Positions 1 through 5,808 of a stretch of 8,428 nucleotides of DNA are shown here, one piece after another. The notes below the pieces were generated by a model, which worked only from the letters and a program-made list of their open reading frames with translations, had not been told where the DNA came from and did no database searches. Location: NCBI GenBank assembly GCA_002431355.1, contig DJEQ01000022.1, positions 10,305 through 18,732 of the forward strand, given 5' to 3'. Each line of letters starts with the position of its first letter. The stretch's first letter is position 1. Source of the DNA: Oribacterium sp. UBA5894 (GTDB taxonomy: Bacteria > Bacillota > Clostridia > Lachnospirales > Lachnospiraceae). Made by a program: the position numbers and the translations under genes.

Positions 1-59
1 GTCGCGGTCTGCGCGAGCAGGGTATGGTCTACTTTCTTCAGTACTTCACTTGTATTCAT
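1..59 (-). CDS. deoC: Deoxyribose-phosphate aldolase, N-terminal fragment (cut by window edge)
   Basis: Only the first 19 complete codons are inside the window. They read MNTSEVLKKVDHTLLAQTA, which matches the start of class I deoxyribose-5-phosphate aldolases of Firmicutes (the VDHTLL block near residue 10). The enzyme cleaves 2-deoxyribose-5-phosphate to glyceraldehyde-3-phosphate and acetaldehyde in the cytoplasm; its Schiff-base lysine lies outside the window. The ATG at 59-57 is preceded by GAAAGG (73-68) with an 8-nt spacer. It lies downstream of deoB on the same strand with no clear terminator between them, so a deoB-deoC operon is likely: DeoB supplies the substrate. The call rests on a short but characteristic stretch and on the neighbour. 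Confidence 0.85.
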   Translation of the reverse strand, partial: MNTSEVLKKVDHTLLAQTA

Positions 60-87
60 ATAGGAAACCTTTCTTCTATTATAATCT

Positions 88-195
88 CCGCGCCGGTGGA
101 ACGTATGGACTTTCAGCGTCTGTTCCATACGTCCTGGGCGAGTCGGAATGGGCGTTCCACCTGTTTTCAGAGTCTCGCGCCGGTGGAACGCATGG
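88..195. repeat. Composite direct/inverted repeat between deoB and deoC
   Basis: The 142-bp gap between deoB and deoC is mostly repeated sequence. A 20-bp unit occurs at 89-108 and again at 176-195 with one mismatch; its exact core is cgcgccggtggaacg. Inverted partners also exist: acgtatgga (101-109) pairs with tccatacgt (124-132) across 14 nt, and gcgttccacc (152-161) pairs perfectly with ggtggaacgc (182-191) across 20 nt. In the minus-strand RNA this gives two successive hairpins just before the deoC ribosome site. No U-run follows either stem, so they do not look like ordinary terminators. They could modulate deoC expression, protect the deoB 3' end, or be copies of a dispersed intergenic repeat. 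Confidence 0.75.
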
Positions 196-201
196 GTTGA
201 A

Positions 202-1398
202 TCAGTTCAGCTTCTCAAGGATCGAGTGCCCAATCGTTCCCTCCGGCATTGCAAGGCCGAAATTATCCGTAATGGTTGCGCCAATGATGGCGAAGGTGTC
301 GGCCTCCTCCAGTGCACCTGCCCCCTTCATCGATGGCGAGTACGCAAGGAACGGCACCTTCTCGCGCGTATGGTCCGTGCCCTTGTAGGTCGGATCATTG
401 CCATGGTCCGCGGTGAGAATCAGAAGATCATCCTCGCGCAGGTTCTGCATAAGCTCGCCAAGCTTCACATCGAAGCGTTCAAGCTCCTCGCCGTAGCCGA
501 TGACATTCCGCCGATGGCCCCACAGCGCATCGAAATCCACGAGGTTCACGAAGCAGAGCCCCTCGAAATCCCGCTTTGCAATCTCGATGGTCTGCTCCAT
601 ACCATGCACCGAGCTCTTCGATTTATTGGACTCGGTGAGTCCCTCGCCATCGAAGATATCATAGATCTTACCGACCGAAATCACACTAAGCCCCGCATCC
701 TTCAGAACATTCAGTGCCGTGCGTCCAAATGGCTTCAGCGCATAATCGTGCCGGTTGCTGGTCCGCTTGAACTCGCCCCTCTTCCGTCCGACGTATGGGC
801 GGGCAATGACACGGCCGACCTTCCACTCATCCTTCATCGTGAGCTCCCGGGCGATCTCGCAGCAGCGGTACAGCTCCTGAAGCCCCATGGTCTCTTCATT
901 GCCGCAGATCTGCAGCACCGAATCTGCCGAGGTGTAGACGATGAGATGCCCCGTCGCGATCTCCTCCTCCCCGAGCTCGTCAAGAATTTCCGTGCCGCTC
1001 GCGCTCTTATTGCCAATGATTACATGTCCGGTCCGCCGGGAGAGCTCGTCGATCAGCTCCTTCGGGAAGCCATGCTCCGTAAAGGTCTTGAATGGCGTTG
1101 TGATGTGAAGCCCCATCATCTCCCAGTGCCCCGTCATCGTATCCTTACCATTGCTCGCCTCGCGAAGCTTCCCATAGTACGCCATTGGATGCTCCACCGG
1201 TGCTACACCCTGCAGACTCTTCAGATTCGCGATACCCAGCTTCTGAAGATTCGGAATCTGGAAGTTCTCCATATGCTCCGCGATATGCCCGAGCGTATCC
1301 GTGCCCGCATCGCCAAACTTCTCCGCATCCGGCATCGCACCGACACCGAGGGAATCGAGAACAATGGTAAAAACTCTCTTATATTTTTTCACATTCAT
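202..1398 (-). CDS. deoB: Phosphopentomutase
   Basis: A 398-residue protein, the normal family length. It interconverts ribose-1-phosphate and ribose-5-phosphate, and the deoxyribose equivalents, linking nucleoside salvage to central metabolism in the cytoplasm. It belongs to the alkaline-phosphatase-like metalloenzymes. By comparison with my recollection of the Bacillus cereus enzyme, the metal and catalytic residues are all visible: Asp15 (VLDSLGVG), Thr87 in KDTMTGHWE (the phosphorylated threonine), Asp290 and His295 in VDFDALWGHRR, Asp331-His332 in TADHGNDP, and His343 in TDHTREKVP. The ATG at 1398 follows AGGAGG (1411-1406) with a 7-nt spacer; a second ATG at 1394 is out of frame. It sits after a terminator and its own promoter and before deoC. 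Nothing suggests damage. Confidence 0.97.
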   Translation of the reverse strand: MNVKKYKRVFTIVLDSLGVGAMPDAEKFGDAGTDTLGHIAEHMENFQIPNLQKLGIANLKSLQGVAPVEHPMAYYGKLREASNGKDTMTGHWEMMGLHITTPFKTFTEHGFPKELIDELSRRTGHVIIGNKSASGTEILDELGEEEIATGHLIVYTSADSVLQICGNEETMGLQELYRCCEIARELTMKDEWKVGRVIARPYVGRKRGEFKRTSNRHDYALKPFGRTALNVLKDAGLSVISVGKIYDIFDGEGLTESNKSKSSVHGMEQTIEIAKRDFEGLCFVNLVDFDALWGHRRNVIGYGEELERFDVKLGELMQNLREDDLLILTADHGNDPTYKGTDHTREKVPFLAYSPSMKGAGALEEADTFAIIGATITDNFGLAMPEGTIGHSILEKLN

Positions 1399-1480
1399 TT
1401 GTGTGCCTCCTTTTATGGATCATGCTACGCAGGAAATACAGATCGCACTGCAACGCTCGAATCTCACGTATATGCGCAGA

Positions 1481-1495
1481 CGGGTACTGTCCCCG
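1481..1495. promoter_or_regulatory. Candidate operator palindrome in the deoB leader
   Basis: cgggtactgtccccg is a 15-bp palindrome around a central base with one mismatched pair. It lies just downstream of the extended -10 element and about 83 bp before the deoB ATG, a position suited to a roadblock-type repressor such as the deoxyribonucleoside regulators that often control deo genes. No regulator gene is in the window, and one short palindrome may be chance. Confidence 0.25.
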
Positions 1496-1521
1496 GCAGC
1501 CTGCTTTTTACATACAGCCTC

Positions 1522-1530
1522 ATTATACCA
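1522..1530 (-). promoter_or_regulatory. Extended -10 promoter for deoB-deoC
   Basis: The minus strand reads TGGTATAAT, a perfect TGnTATAAT extended -10 element. At 16-18 bp upstream the sequence is inside the terminator stem (GTGCGA region) and has no convincing -35 box, which extended -10 promoters can do without. Transcription would start near 1515, leaving a leader of about 115 nt before deoB. It directly abuts the terminator of the preceding gene. Confidence 0.6.
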
Positions 1531-1577
1531 AAAGAACAGGATGGTCGCACTAAAATGCGGCCATCCTGTCCTTTTTT
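1531..1577. terminator. Bidirectional intrinsic terminator after the tannase-like gene
   Basis: acaggatgg (1536-1544) pairs perfectly with ccatcctgt (1561-1569). The stem continues through one T-G wobble into cgca/tgcg (1546-1549 with 1556-1559), closing on a 6-nt loop, 14 pairs in all. On the minus strand it lies 27 bp past the tannase-like stop codon and is followed by TTCTTTT. On the plus strand it is followed by a better T-run (cctttttt), but no plus-strand gene is evident. Confidence 0.8.
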
Positions 1578-1596
1578 ACCTGTATTGCATGCTATT

Positions 1597-3564
1597 TCAC
1601 TGCCCGAGGCACTGATTTACCCAGGCGATAAAGTTACTCGTGGCGTCGCCACTCCGCTCTGCCATGGTGTGCTGCTGTCCCCAGACGAAGCTGCTTTCCA
1701 CCGAAGCGCCTTCATTCTTCAGCGCCAGTGCAAGGTTCGCCTCCGTGTTTACAGCGGTGTCGCCCTGCCAGAGGCCAGTGTTAATGCGGAAGTACTTCGC
1801 GACACTGGAGCTCTGATAGCCTTCCGAAGACGGGAGGAGATAATAAAGCGGTGAATACATTTCCACACGCTCCGTCACACTGTGCCCGAGGGCATCCTTC
1901 CGCGCGAGATCCTCGCTGTAGGCATCGGCATAGGAGGAGTCCATATCCTTCAGAATCTCTGCGAGTGTCGCATCAAAATGCGCGCCCTTGCCATCCCCAT
2001 AGCCGAACAGGGTGTTCTCTCCCTGCGACGCGTCGAGCTGATCGAAGGCGGCGATGCCCTTCGAGGCCGTTTTCACCGCCTTTGCGAAGTCGGCAATGCT
2101 GGTGATCGTCGCAGTATTCGTCGCCGCATCGTAGTTCACCCAGGTGCCGTTTGCATTCAGGGCATCGATGTAGTCCTGCGCGGTCTCATAGGTACCGGAA
2201 ATCGTCACGCCAGACTTGTTTTCCGTCCGCTGGATCTGATCGATGGCCGTGAAATCCGTGCTGCCATCAAGTGAAGCCGCAGACTTTTCCGGTGTCGATG
2301 TTCCCTCTTCGGATGGAGCCTCGGCGGCAGCCTTCTCTGGCTTATCCTGTCTCTGATCACCGGATGCTGCGCTGCTGCCTTCTGTAGAATCTTCCTTCTG
2401 TGGCTTTTCATTTTCTGCAGAACCATCCTTGTCGGAAGGTGCCATCGCTCCATCTGGCCCCGGTCCGCCCTGCGGGCCCATGCCACCCGGACCCATACCA
2501 CCGCCTGGACCACCAGCCGAGGCTGCATCCGCATCATACGGGAAGCTGGTATCTGAGAGGAAGTTATTGAGCGATTCCTCGATGACATCCTTCATATAGT
2601 CATAGTAGCTTCCGGCCTGGTAACGGCCATCGTCACTTTCCTCGAGTGTCAATGCATTGCCCTCTTCGTCGGTGAGGCCAAGCTCGTTAATGTAGGCCGC
2701 ATAGGCAACGGTCAGGCGATCCGAGATCGTCTGCTCCTCGTCACTTAAGCCGCTTCGCGTGTTGCCCATCATCCATTCATAGGCTTCATCCCCGGAATCG
2801 AGCGAGGTAATCGGGCACCACGCCTGTGCACCAAGTACCGCATCGCTAACGCCTTCGACGGCACCGATCGCGTCGAGGTAGTCCTCATACAGCGCCGAAT
2901 CTCCCGTCACACCGAGGAGGGCAGACTGCGCGCCACCACCTGACATGCCGAAGCTGAAGATGCGCTCCGTGTCTCCAGCAATGGTACCTGCATTGTACCG
3001 AAGGTAGCGAATCGCCGCCTTGAGATCCGTCACGCCCGCCGGAGCTCCCGCATCGCGGCCTCGACAGCCGGCATGCACGTAGATGAAGCCAGCGCTCGTA
3101 TACTCGCTCTCACTCGTATATTCCGTCATCGGGTCCTGCGCCGCATAGCCTGGCGTATTCACCGGCATCACGATCGGTGCGGTTGACGCGGTATAGCCAC
3201 CAAGCTCTGCCGTTTCATTGAGCGTGCAGGTAAAGGTGCCATCGCCGTTATCCGTTGCATTCATGTAAGCGCCCGGCACGAGGATCGCGAGCTCCTCATA
3301 ATTCGTATCAGCCGGGGTCTCGCAGTAGGAAATTCCAAGCTGATAATAGACATCATCATCCTTGTTATACAGCCACTTACTGTTATCAATCTTCGGCAGA
3401 TTCGTATGCGCCGTATCCTCTTCGCTCGCTTCCTCTACAGCTACGGTCGCCTCGGTCTCCGCAGCAGCCGCACTCGTCTCCGCCGGATGAGGTGACTGTG
3501 CACAGCCACTGAGCATCAGTCCCGCAGAAAGCCCCAGCGCCAATGTTCGATTCATTCTCTTCAT
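1597..3564 (-). CDS. Tannase-like (subtype B) alpha/beta-hydrolase lipoprotein
   Basis: A 655-residue protein with a lipoprotein signal peptide (hydrophobic residues 7-20, lipobox LSGC, Cys21), so probably anchored outside the membrane. From residue 90 on it follows the Lactobacillus plantarum tannase (469 residues, recalled from memory): HAGCRGRD (164-171), DLKAAIRYLRYNAG, nucleophile elbow G206-M-S208-G-G, the CPI and YEW blocks (~250-264), KGIAAFDQLDASQGEN with Lys502 and Glu516 at the spacing of the gallate-binding Lys/Glu pair, Asp602, and His632 near the C-terminus. Tannases hydrolyse galloyl esters. The residue aligned with the reported triad aspartate is Gln600, so activity or substrate may differ. 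Residues ~345-432 form a Gly/Met/Pro-rich then charged insert absent from the compact enzyme. The start is supported by AAGGAG about 7 nt upstream. It is followed by a strong terminator, so it is probably monocistronic. Confidence 0.82.
   Translation of the reverse strand: MKRMNRTLALGLSAGLMLSGCAQSPHPAETSAAAAETEATVAVEEASEEDTAHTNLPKIDNSKWLYNKDDDVYYQLGISYCETPADTNYEELAILVPGAYMNATDNGDGTFTCTLNETAELGGYTASTAPIVMPVNTPGYAAQDPMTEYTSESEYTSAGFIYVHAGCRGRDAGAPAGVTDLKAAIRYLRYNAGTIAGDTERIFSFGMSGGGAQSALLGVTGDSALYEDYLDAIGAVEGVSDAVLGAQAWCPITSLDSGDEAYEWMMGNTRSGLSDEEQTISDRLTVAYAAYINELGLTDEEGNALTLEESDDGRYQAGSYYDYMKDVIEESLNNFLSDTSFPYDADAASAGGPGGGMGPGGMGPQGGPGPDGAMAPSDKDGSAENEKPQKEDSTEGSSAASGDQRQDKPEKAAAEAPSEEGTSTPEKSAASLDGSTDFTAIDQIQRTENKSGVTISGTYETAQDYIDALNANGTWVNYDAATNTATITSIADFAKAVKTASKGIAAFDQLDASQGENTLFGYGDGKGAHFDATLAEILKDMDSSYADAYSEDLARKDALGHSVTERVEMYSPLYYLLPSSEGYQSSSVAKYFRINTGLWQGDTAVNTEANLALALKNEGASVESSFVWGQQHTMAERSGDATSNFIAWVNQCLGQ
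2269..2532 (-). other. Low-complexity insert in the tannase-like protein
   Basis: Residues 345-432 begin with a Gly/Met/Pro run (GGPGGGMGPGGMGPQ and similar) and continue as a Ser/Glu/Lys/Ala/Asp-rich stretch with little hydrophobic content, predicted by eye to be disordered. It lies in the lid region between the segment after the YEW block and the Lys/Glu substrate-binding loop, where the compact lactobacillar enzyme has only a short linker. It may be a flexible extracellular spacer or a repeat-expanded loop. Confidence 0.75.
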
Positions 3565-3608
3565 ATAAGTTCTCCTTTTTATGTATTCAGAATGAATTTT
3601 CCCACCAG

Positions 3609-3720
3609 GTACCTCCGTACTTGCGCCAAAATCTCAGAATCTGTCCGAGGAAGAGCAGCGCCGAGGTCGAGTGCCTCTGCATATGCGCCAAAATCCCGGA
3701 CTTTCTCCTACCGAAGAGCA
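3609..3720. repeat. Two copies of a ~50-bp intergenic repeat
   Basis: Copy 1 is 3609-3657 and copy 2 is 3671-3720, separated by 13 bp. They share tgcgccaaaatc as an exact core and gaagagca at the right end, with roughly three quarters identity overall by eye and a small indel. In the one long minus-strand frame across the region (GTG at 3868 to 3587) the two copies are read in different phases, which argues that similarity is kept at the nucleic-acid level. They fall in the presumed 5' leader of the tannase-like gene, about 45-155 bp before its ATG. Confidence 0.7.
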
Positions 3721-3755
3721 TCTCATCTCCCCGTTCATTCCATGAAACGGAGGCG

Positions 3756-3764
3756 ATTATAGCA
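3756..3764 (-). promoter_or_regulatory. Extended -10 promoter, probably for the tannase-like gene
   Basis: The minus strand reads TGCTATAAT, matching TGnTATAAT exactly. There is no clear -35 box at the usual distance. Transcription from here would give a leader of about 185 nt that contains both copies of the ~50-bp repeat. A second, weaker possibility is GTGACA (3847-3842) with TATTAT (3826-3821). Confidence 0.5.
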
Positions 3765-3864
3765 CGTATTTCTGAAAAGAGGCTTAAAGCTATATATAAT
3801 CTGTTTTCAGCAGTTTCCGTATAATAGGTAAAGCACCCGGCTGTCACCGAACGCTTCGCATTTG

Positions 3865-4767
3865 TCACAGGTCCGTAAACAGATCCGCCGAGTAAACGCC
3901 TTCTTCCAGCATTTTCCGAAAGCTTTCCTTCACAGCTGCAACGTCTTCATGATAGGTCATGCCGTACCAGGTGTCGTTTGTTTTCAGAACCTTGACGGAC
4001 ATCTTTCCCTGCTTCAGTAATTCTCCAATAAAAACAGGAATCAGATATTCTGCCTTCTGTGGATTCTTCGGTACTTCCGTTTCAAAGAATGTCTTGAAGC
4101 CATCCTCCAGCACATCCAGAAACGCAGGTGTCAGGCCCCACATATTCATGGATACCAGTGAATTCACATCGACAGCTGCACCATCGGCCGCTGCGCCCTC
4201 CTCGGTCTTCACGATGTTTTTCGTTTCCACTACCTCTGTCAGATGGTTTTCCTCATCCATCTTGCAAATGCCACGGGTCACGCCACCATTGTCAGATAAG
4301 GTATTTTTCAGCACAAACCCGGCCATGCAGGACTCGCCGCCCTTCACAAGATACTCATGGACTGCCCTGAATCCCTCTTTTCCATAATAATCATCTGCAT
4401 TGATCACGATGAATGGCGTTTTTAAGACCTTCTTCGCCGAAAGCACCGCCTGCCCGGTTCCCCACGGCTTCGTCCGTCCTGCAGGAAGCTCACCTGGAAT
4501 ATCATGAAGATCCTGGAACGCATAATCCACTGTGACATGGTGTGCATTACAGATCGAAGCGATGCGATCCCCAATGACTTCTTTAAACTCCTTTTCGATA
4601 TCCTTACGGATGATAAATATCACATGATTAAAGCCCGCCTCGATCGCATCATGGATCGAGTAGTCCATGATGATATGGTTTGCATCATCCACTGGCTCCA
4701 GCTGCTTAATTCCTGTTCCAAACCGACTGCCGATTCCGGCCGCCATGATGAGTAAGCTTGTATTCAT
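3865..4767 (-). CDS. Nucleotidyltransferase of the sugar-1-phosphate type
   Basis: A 300-residue cytoplasmic protein with the Rossmann-like nucleotidyltransferase fold. The N-terminal signature is AAGIGSRFGTGIKQ (residues 9-22, glycine-rich loop with Arg15 and Lys21), followed by PWGTGQAVLSA (101-111), typical of base recognition, and the metal-binding NADDYYG (123-129, Asp125/126). SMNMWG (206-211) and WYGMT (268-272) complete the active-site region. Enzymes of this fold join a sugar-1-phosphate or similar phosphate to an NTP with release of pyrophosphate. Substrate cannot be assigned: it differs from typical GalU, RmlA and GlmU in many details, and no sugar-pathway gene lies beside it. The ATG at 4767 follows AAGGAG with a spacer of about 9 nt. 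The frame stays open upstream, but no better-supported start is visible. It is probably transcribed alone or as the tail of the comM-dprA unit. Confidence 0.85.
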   Translation of the reverse strand: MNTSLLIMAAGIGSRFGTGIKQLEPVDDANHIIMDYSIHDAIEAGFNHVIFIIRKDIEKEFKEVIGDRIASICNAHHVTVDYAFQDLHDIPGELPAGRTKPWGTGQAVLSAKKVLKTPFIVINADDYYGKEGFRAVHEYLVKGGESCMAGFVLKNTLSDNGGVTRGICKMDEENHLTEVVETKNIVKTEEGAAADGAAVDVNSLVSMNMWGLTPAFLDVLEDGFKTFFETEVPKNPQKAEYLIPVFIGELLKQGKMSVKVLKTNDTWYGMTYHEDVAAVKESFRKMLEEGVYSADLFTDL

Positions 4768-4803
4768 TGCTCTTTTCTCCTTTTTCGTACGTTCTTTTAA
4801 TCT

Positions 4804-4832
4804 AGAGTGCTCGTCGAAATCGAGATTGTCAA
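4804..4832 (-). promoter_or_regulatory. Possible promoter of the nucleotidyltransferase gene
   Basis: A perfect TTGACA lies at 4832-4827 on the minus strand. At exactly 17 bp the -10 position is CACTCT (4809-4804), which keeps only the key A2 and T6. This would place the start about 30 nt before the ATG. The -35 is good and the -10 poor, so this is tentative. Confidence 0.35.
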
Positions 4833-4854
4833 GTATGTTTTCTGAGACAGCGAC

Positions 4855-5013
4855 TCACTCAGGCGCCTCGATGATGACGGGTCCGCAGCTTGCCTGATTC
4901 ATACCATAACATGTGCCACCTTCGCTCATCTTCATTACGGTATACCATGAATTACTTGCAATAATTCTACTTTTGCATTCGTTCCCTGAATTCCTCTGGC
5001 ACTTATGATTCAT
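4855..5013 (-). CDS. Possible 52-residue cysteine-containing small ORF (weak)
   Basis: An ATG at 5013-5011 overlaps the end of dprA by 11 bp (ATGAATCATAA) and opens a frame to a TGA at 4857-4855. The product is 52 residues with four cysteines, including GGTCYGMNQASCGPV near the C-terminus. I recognise no family, and no good ribosome site precedes the first ATG or the internal ones. It fills most of the 235-bp gap between dprA and the nucleotidyltransferase gene. It could be a real small peptide, debris of the lost dprA 3' end in another frame, or chance. Confidence 0.2.
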   Translation of the reverse strand: MNHKCQRNSGNECKSRIIASNSWYTVMKMSEGGTCYGMNQASCGPVIIEAPE

Positions 5014-5794
5014 TGTGCGATGCGGAGACCGATGAAGAACACTCCTGAAACTGTGTCACTTTTCTCCCATAATAATTACTGTACTTCGCCGTAATGTGTG
5101 CACCGCTTCCCTTCCCAGCGGCTACCACGATAAGTTCATCCGACCATGCGCTGATGATCCGATTTCTTTCTGGAAAAGTATAGCGTGTAGGGCGAGTGCC
5201 TGGCGGATACTGGGAAATGAGGAGGCCCTCCTTCTCGATGCATTCCTTGAGCTTAGCATGTTCGCTTGGATAGCAGATATCGAGCCCATTGCCGAGAACG
5301 GCAATGGTATAGCCACCCGCACGCAGGCACGCGGTATGCGCATACGAATCGACGCCTTTAGCCATGCCACTGACGACAGTGATACGATTTTTTGCATACT
5401 CTTCTGCAAGCGATGCCACCAGTTGCTTCGTTTTCTGCGTGCACCGACGGGCACCTACAATACCGACGGACTTGTTAAACGTTTGGAGCTTTCCCTTATA
5501 ATATAGAAGGATCGGATTATCTCGACAGCTCCGGGCACGTTCCGGATAACGAGCGTCATTTATGGGGAGCAAAGAGATTCCCTTCTTCTCACACTCGTCC
5601 AGAATTTCTCTGGCTTCGTCCAGCTCCTGATTATCAAGGATGCTTTCGATTTGCATTTTTGTCAGTCTGAGCTTTTTCAGCTCTTCTTCCGAACTGTGAT
5701 ATACATTTTCCGGGTTTCCTAATTGTCTTATCAGATGATTTGCCGTTACAGGACCAATGCGTGGCAGTGTCGTAAGCCAGATCCAGTACTCCAT
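5003..5794 (-). CDS. dprA: DNA-processing protein DprA, C-terminally shortened
   Basis: A 263-residue DprA/Smf protein. DprA binds incoming single-stranded DNA in the cytoplasm and loads RecA during transformation. Residues 1-60 resemble the N-terminal helix-hairpin (SAM-like) domain. The Rossmann core shows GARRCT (114-119), VSGMAKGVD (141-149), AVLGNGLDICYP (165-176), SQYPPGT (194-200), FPERNRIIS (207-215) and SGAHITA (230-236). The family usually continues with a strand like VFAVPG, a SxGxNxLI block and often a winged helix, reaching about 290-370 residues. Here the protein diverges after YYGRKV (246) and ends in a Ser-rich tail. The other two minus frames do not restore an AVPG-like sequence, so a simple frameshift is unlikely. 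Start: ATG at 5794 with GGAGG 4 nt upstream, 14 bp after the comM stop. It may be partly or wholly non-functional. Confidence 0.88.
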   Translation of the reverse strand: MEYWIWLTTLPRIGPVTANHLIRQLGNPENVYHSSEEELKKLRLTKMQIESILDNQELDEAREILDECEKKGISLLPINDARYPERARSCRDNPILLYYKGKLQTFNKSVGIVGARRCTQKTKQLVASLAEEYAKNRITVVSGMAKGVDSYAHTACLRAGGYTIAVLGNGLDICYPSEHAKLKECIEKEGLLISQYPPGTRPTRYTFPERNRIISAWSDELIVVAAGKGSGAHITAKYSNYYGRKVTQFQECSSSVSASHNES

Positions 5795-5808
5795 GATTCC
5801 TCCATATA

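Larger units (their letters stand above)
3565..3864. other. 300-bp intergenic region upstream of the tannase-like gene
   Basis: No convincing gene. From its left edge, read on the minus strand towards the tannase-like gene, it holds a GTGACA...TATTAT promoter-like pair near 3847-3821 (spacing only 15 bp), an extended -10 TGCTATAAT at 3764-3756, the two ~50-bp repeats, a small palindrome attcagaatgaat around 3586, and the ribosome site AAGGAG before the ATG at 3564. I see no strong intrinsic terminator for the nucleotidyltransferase gene; only the short inverted repeat cgaacgcttcg (3848-3858) follows its stop. Confidence 0.6.

Noticed and set aside
88..195. Intrinsic terminator between deoB and deoC
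   Set aside because: The hairpins are not followed by a T-run on the minus strand and deoC has no strong promoter of its own in the gap.
148..1854. A 568-codon open frame on the plus strand opposite deoB and part of the tannase-like gene
   Set aside because: It is antisense to two well-supported genes, has no recognisable domain and is explained by their GC-rich third positions.
3609..3720. Possible CRISPR-like array
   Set aside because: Only two diverged copies with a 13-bp gap and no cas genes; the repeats are too unlike each other for a CRISPR.
3587..3868. A 93-codon minus-strand frame starting with GTG over the end of the nucleotidyltransferase gene
   Set aside because: It consists of promoter-like AT-rich sequence plus the two ~50-bp repeats read in different phases, and no ribosome site or protein motif supports it.
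4821..4870. Terminator after dprA (ctgag/ctcag inverted repeat and ggcgcc)
   Set aside because: The stem is only about 5 bp and no proper T-run follows.
5003..5070. Simple frameshift explaining the short DprA
   Set aside because: Neither of the other minus-strand frames past 5060 encodes the missing AVPG/SxGxNxLI blocks; one hits a stop at once and the other reads an unrelated short peptide.
5122..5454. A 110-codon minus-strand frame inside dprA
   Set aside because: It overlaps the clearly coding dprA core in another frame and has no motifs or ribosome site.
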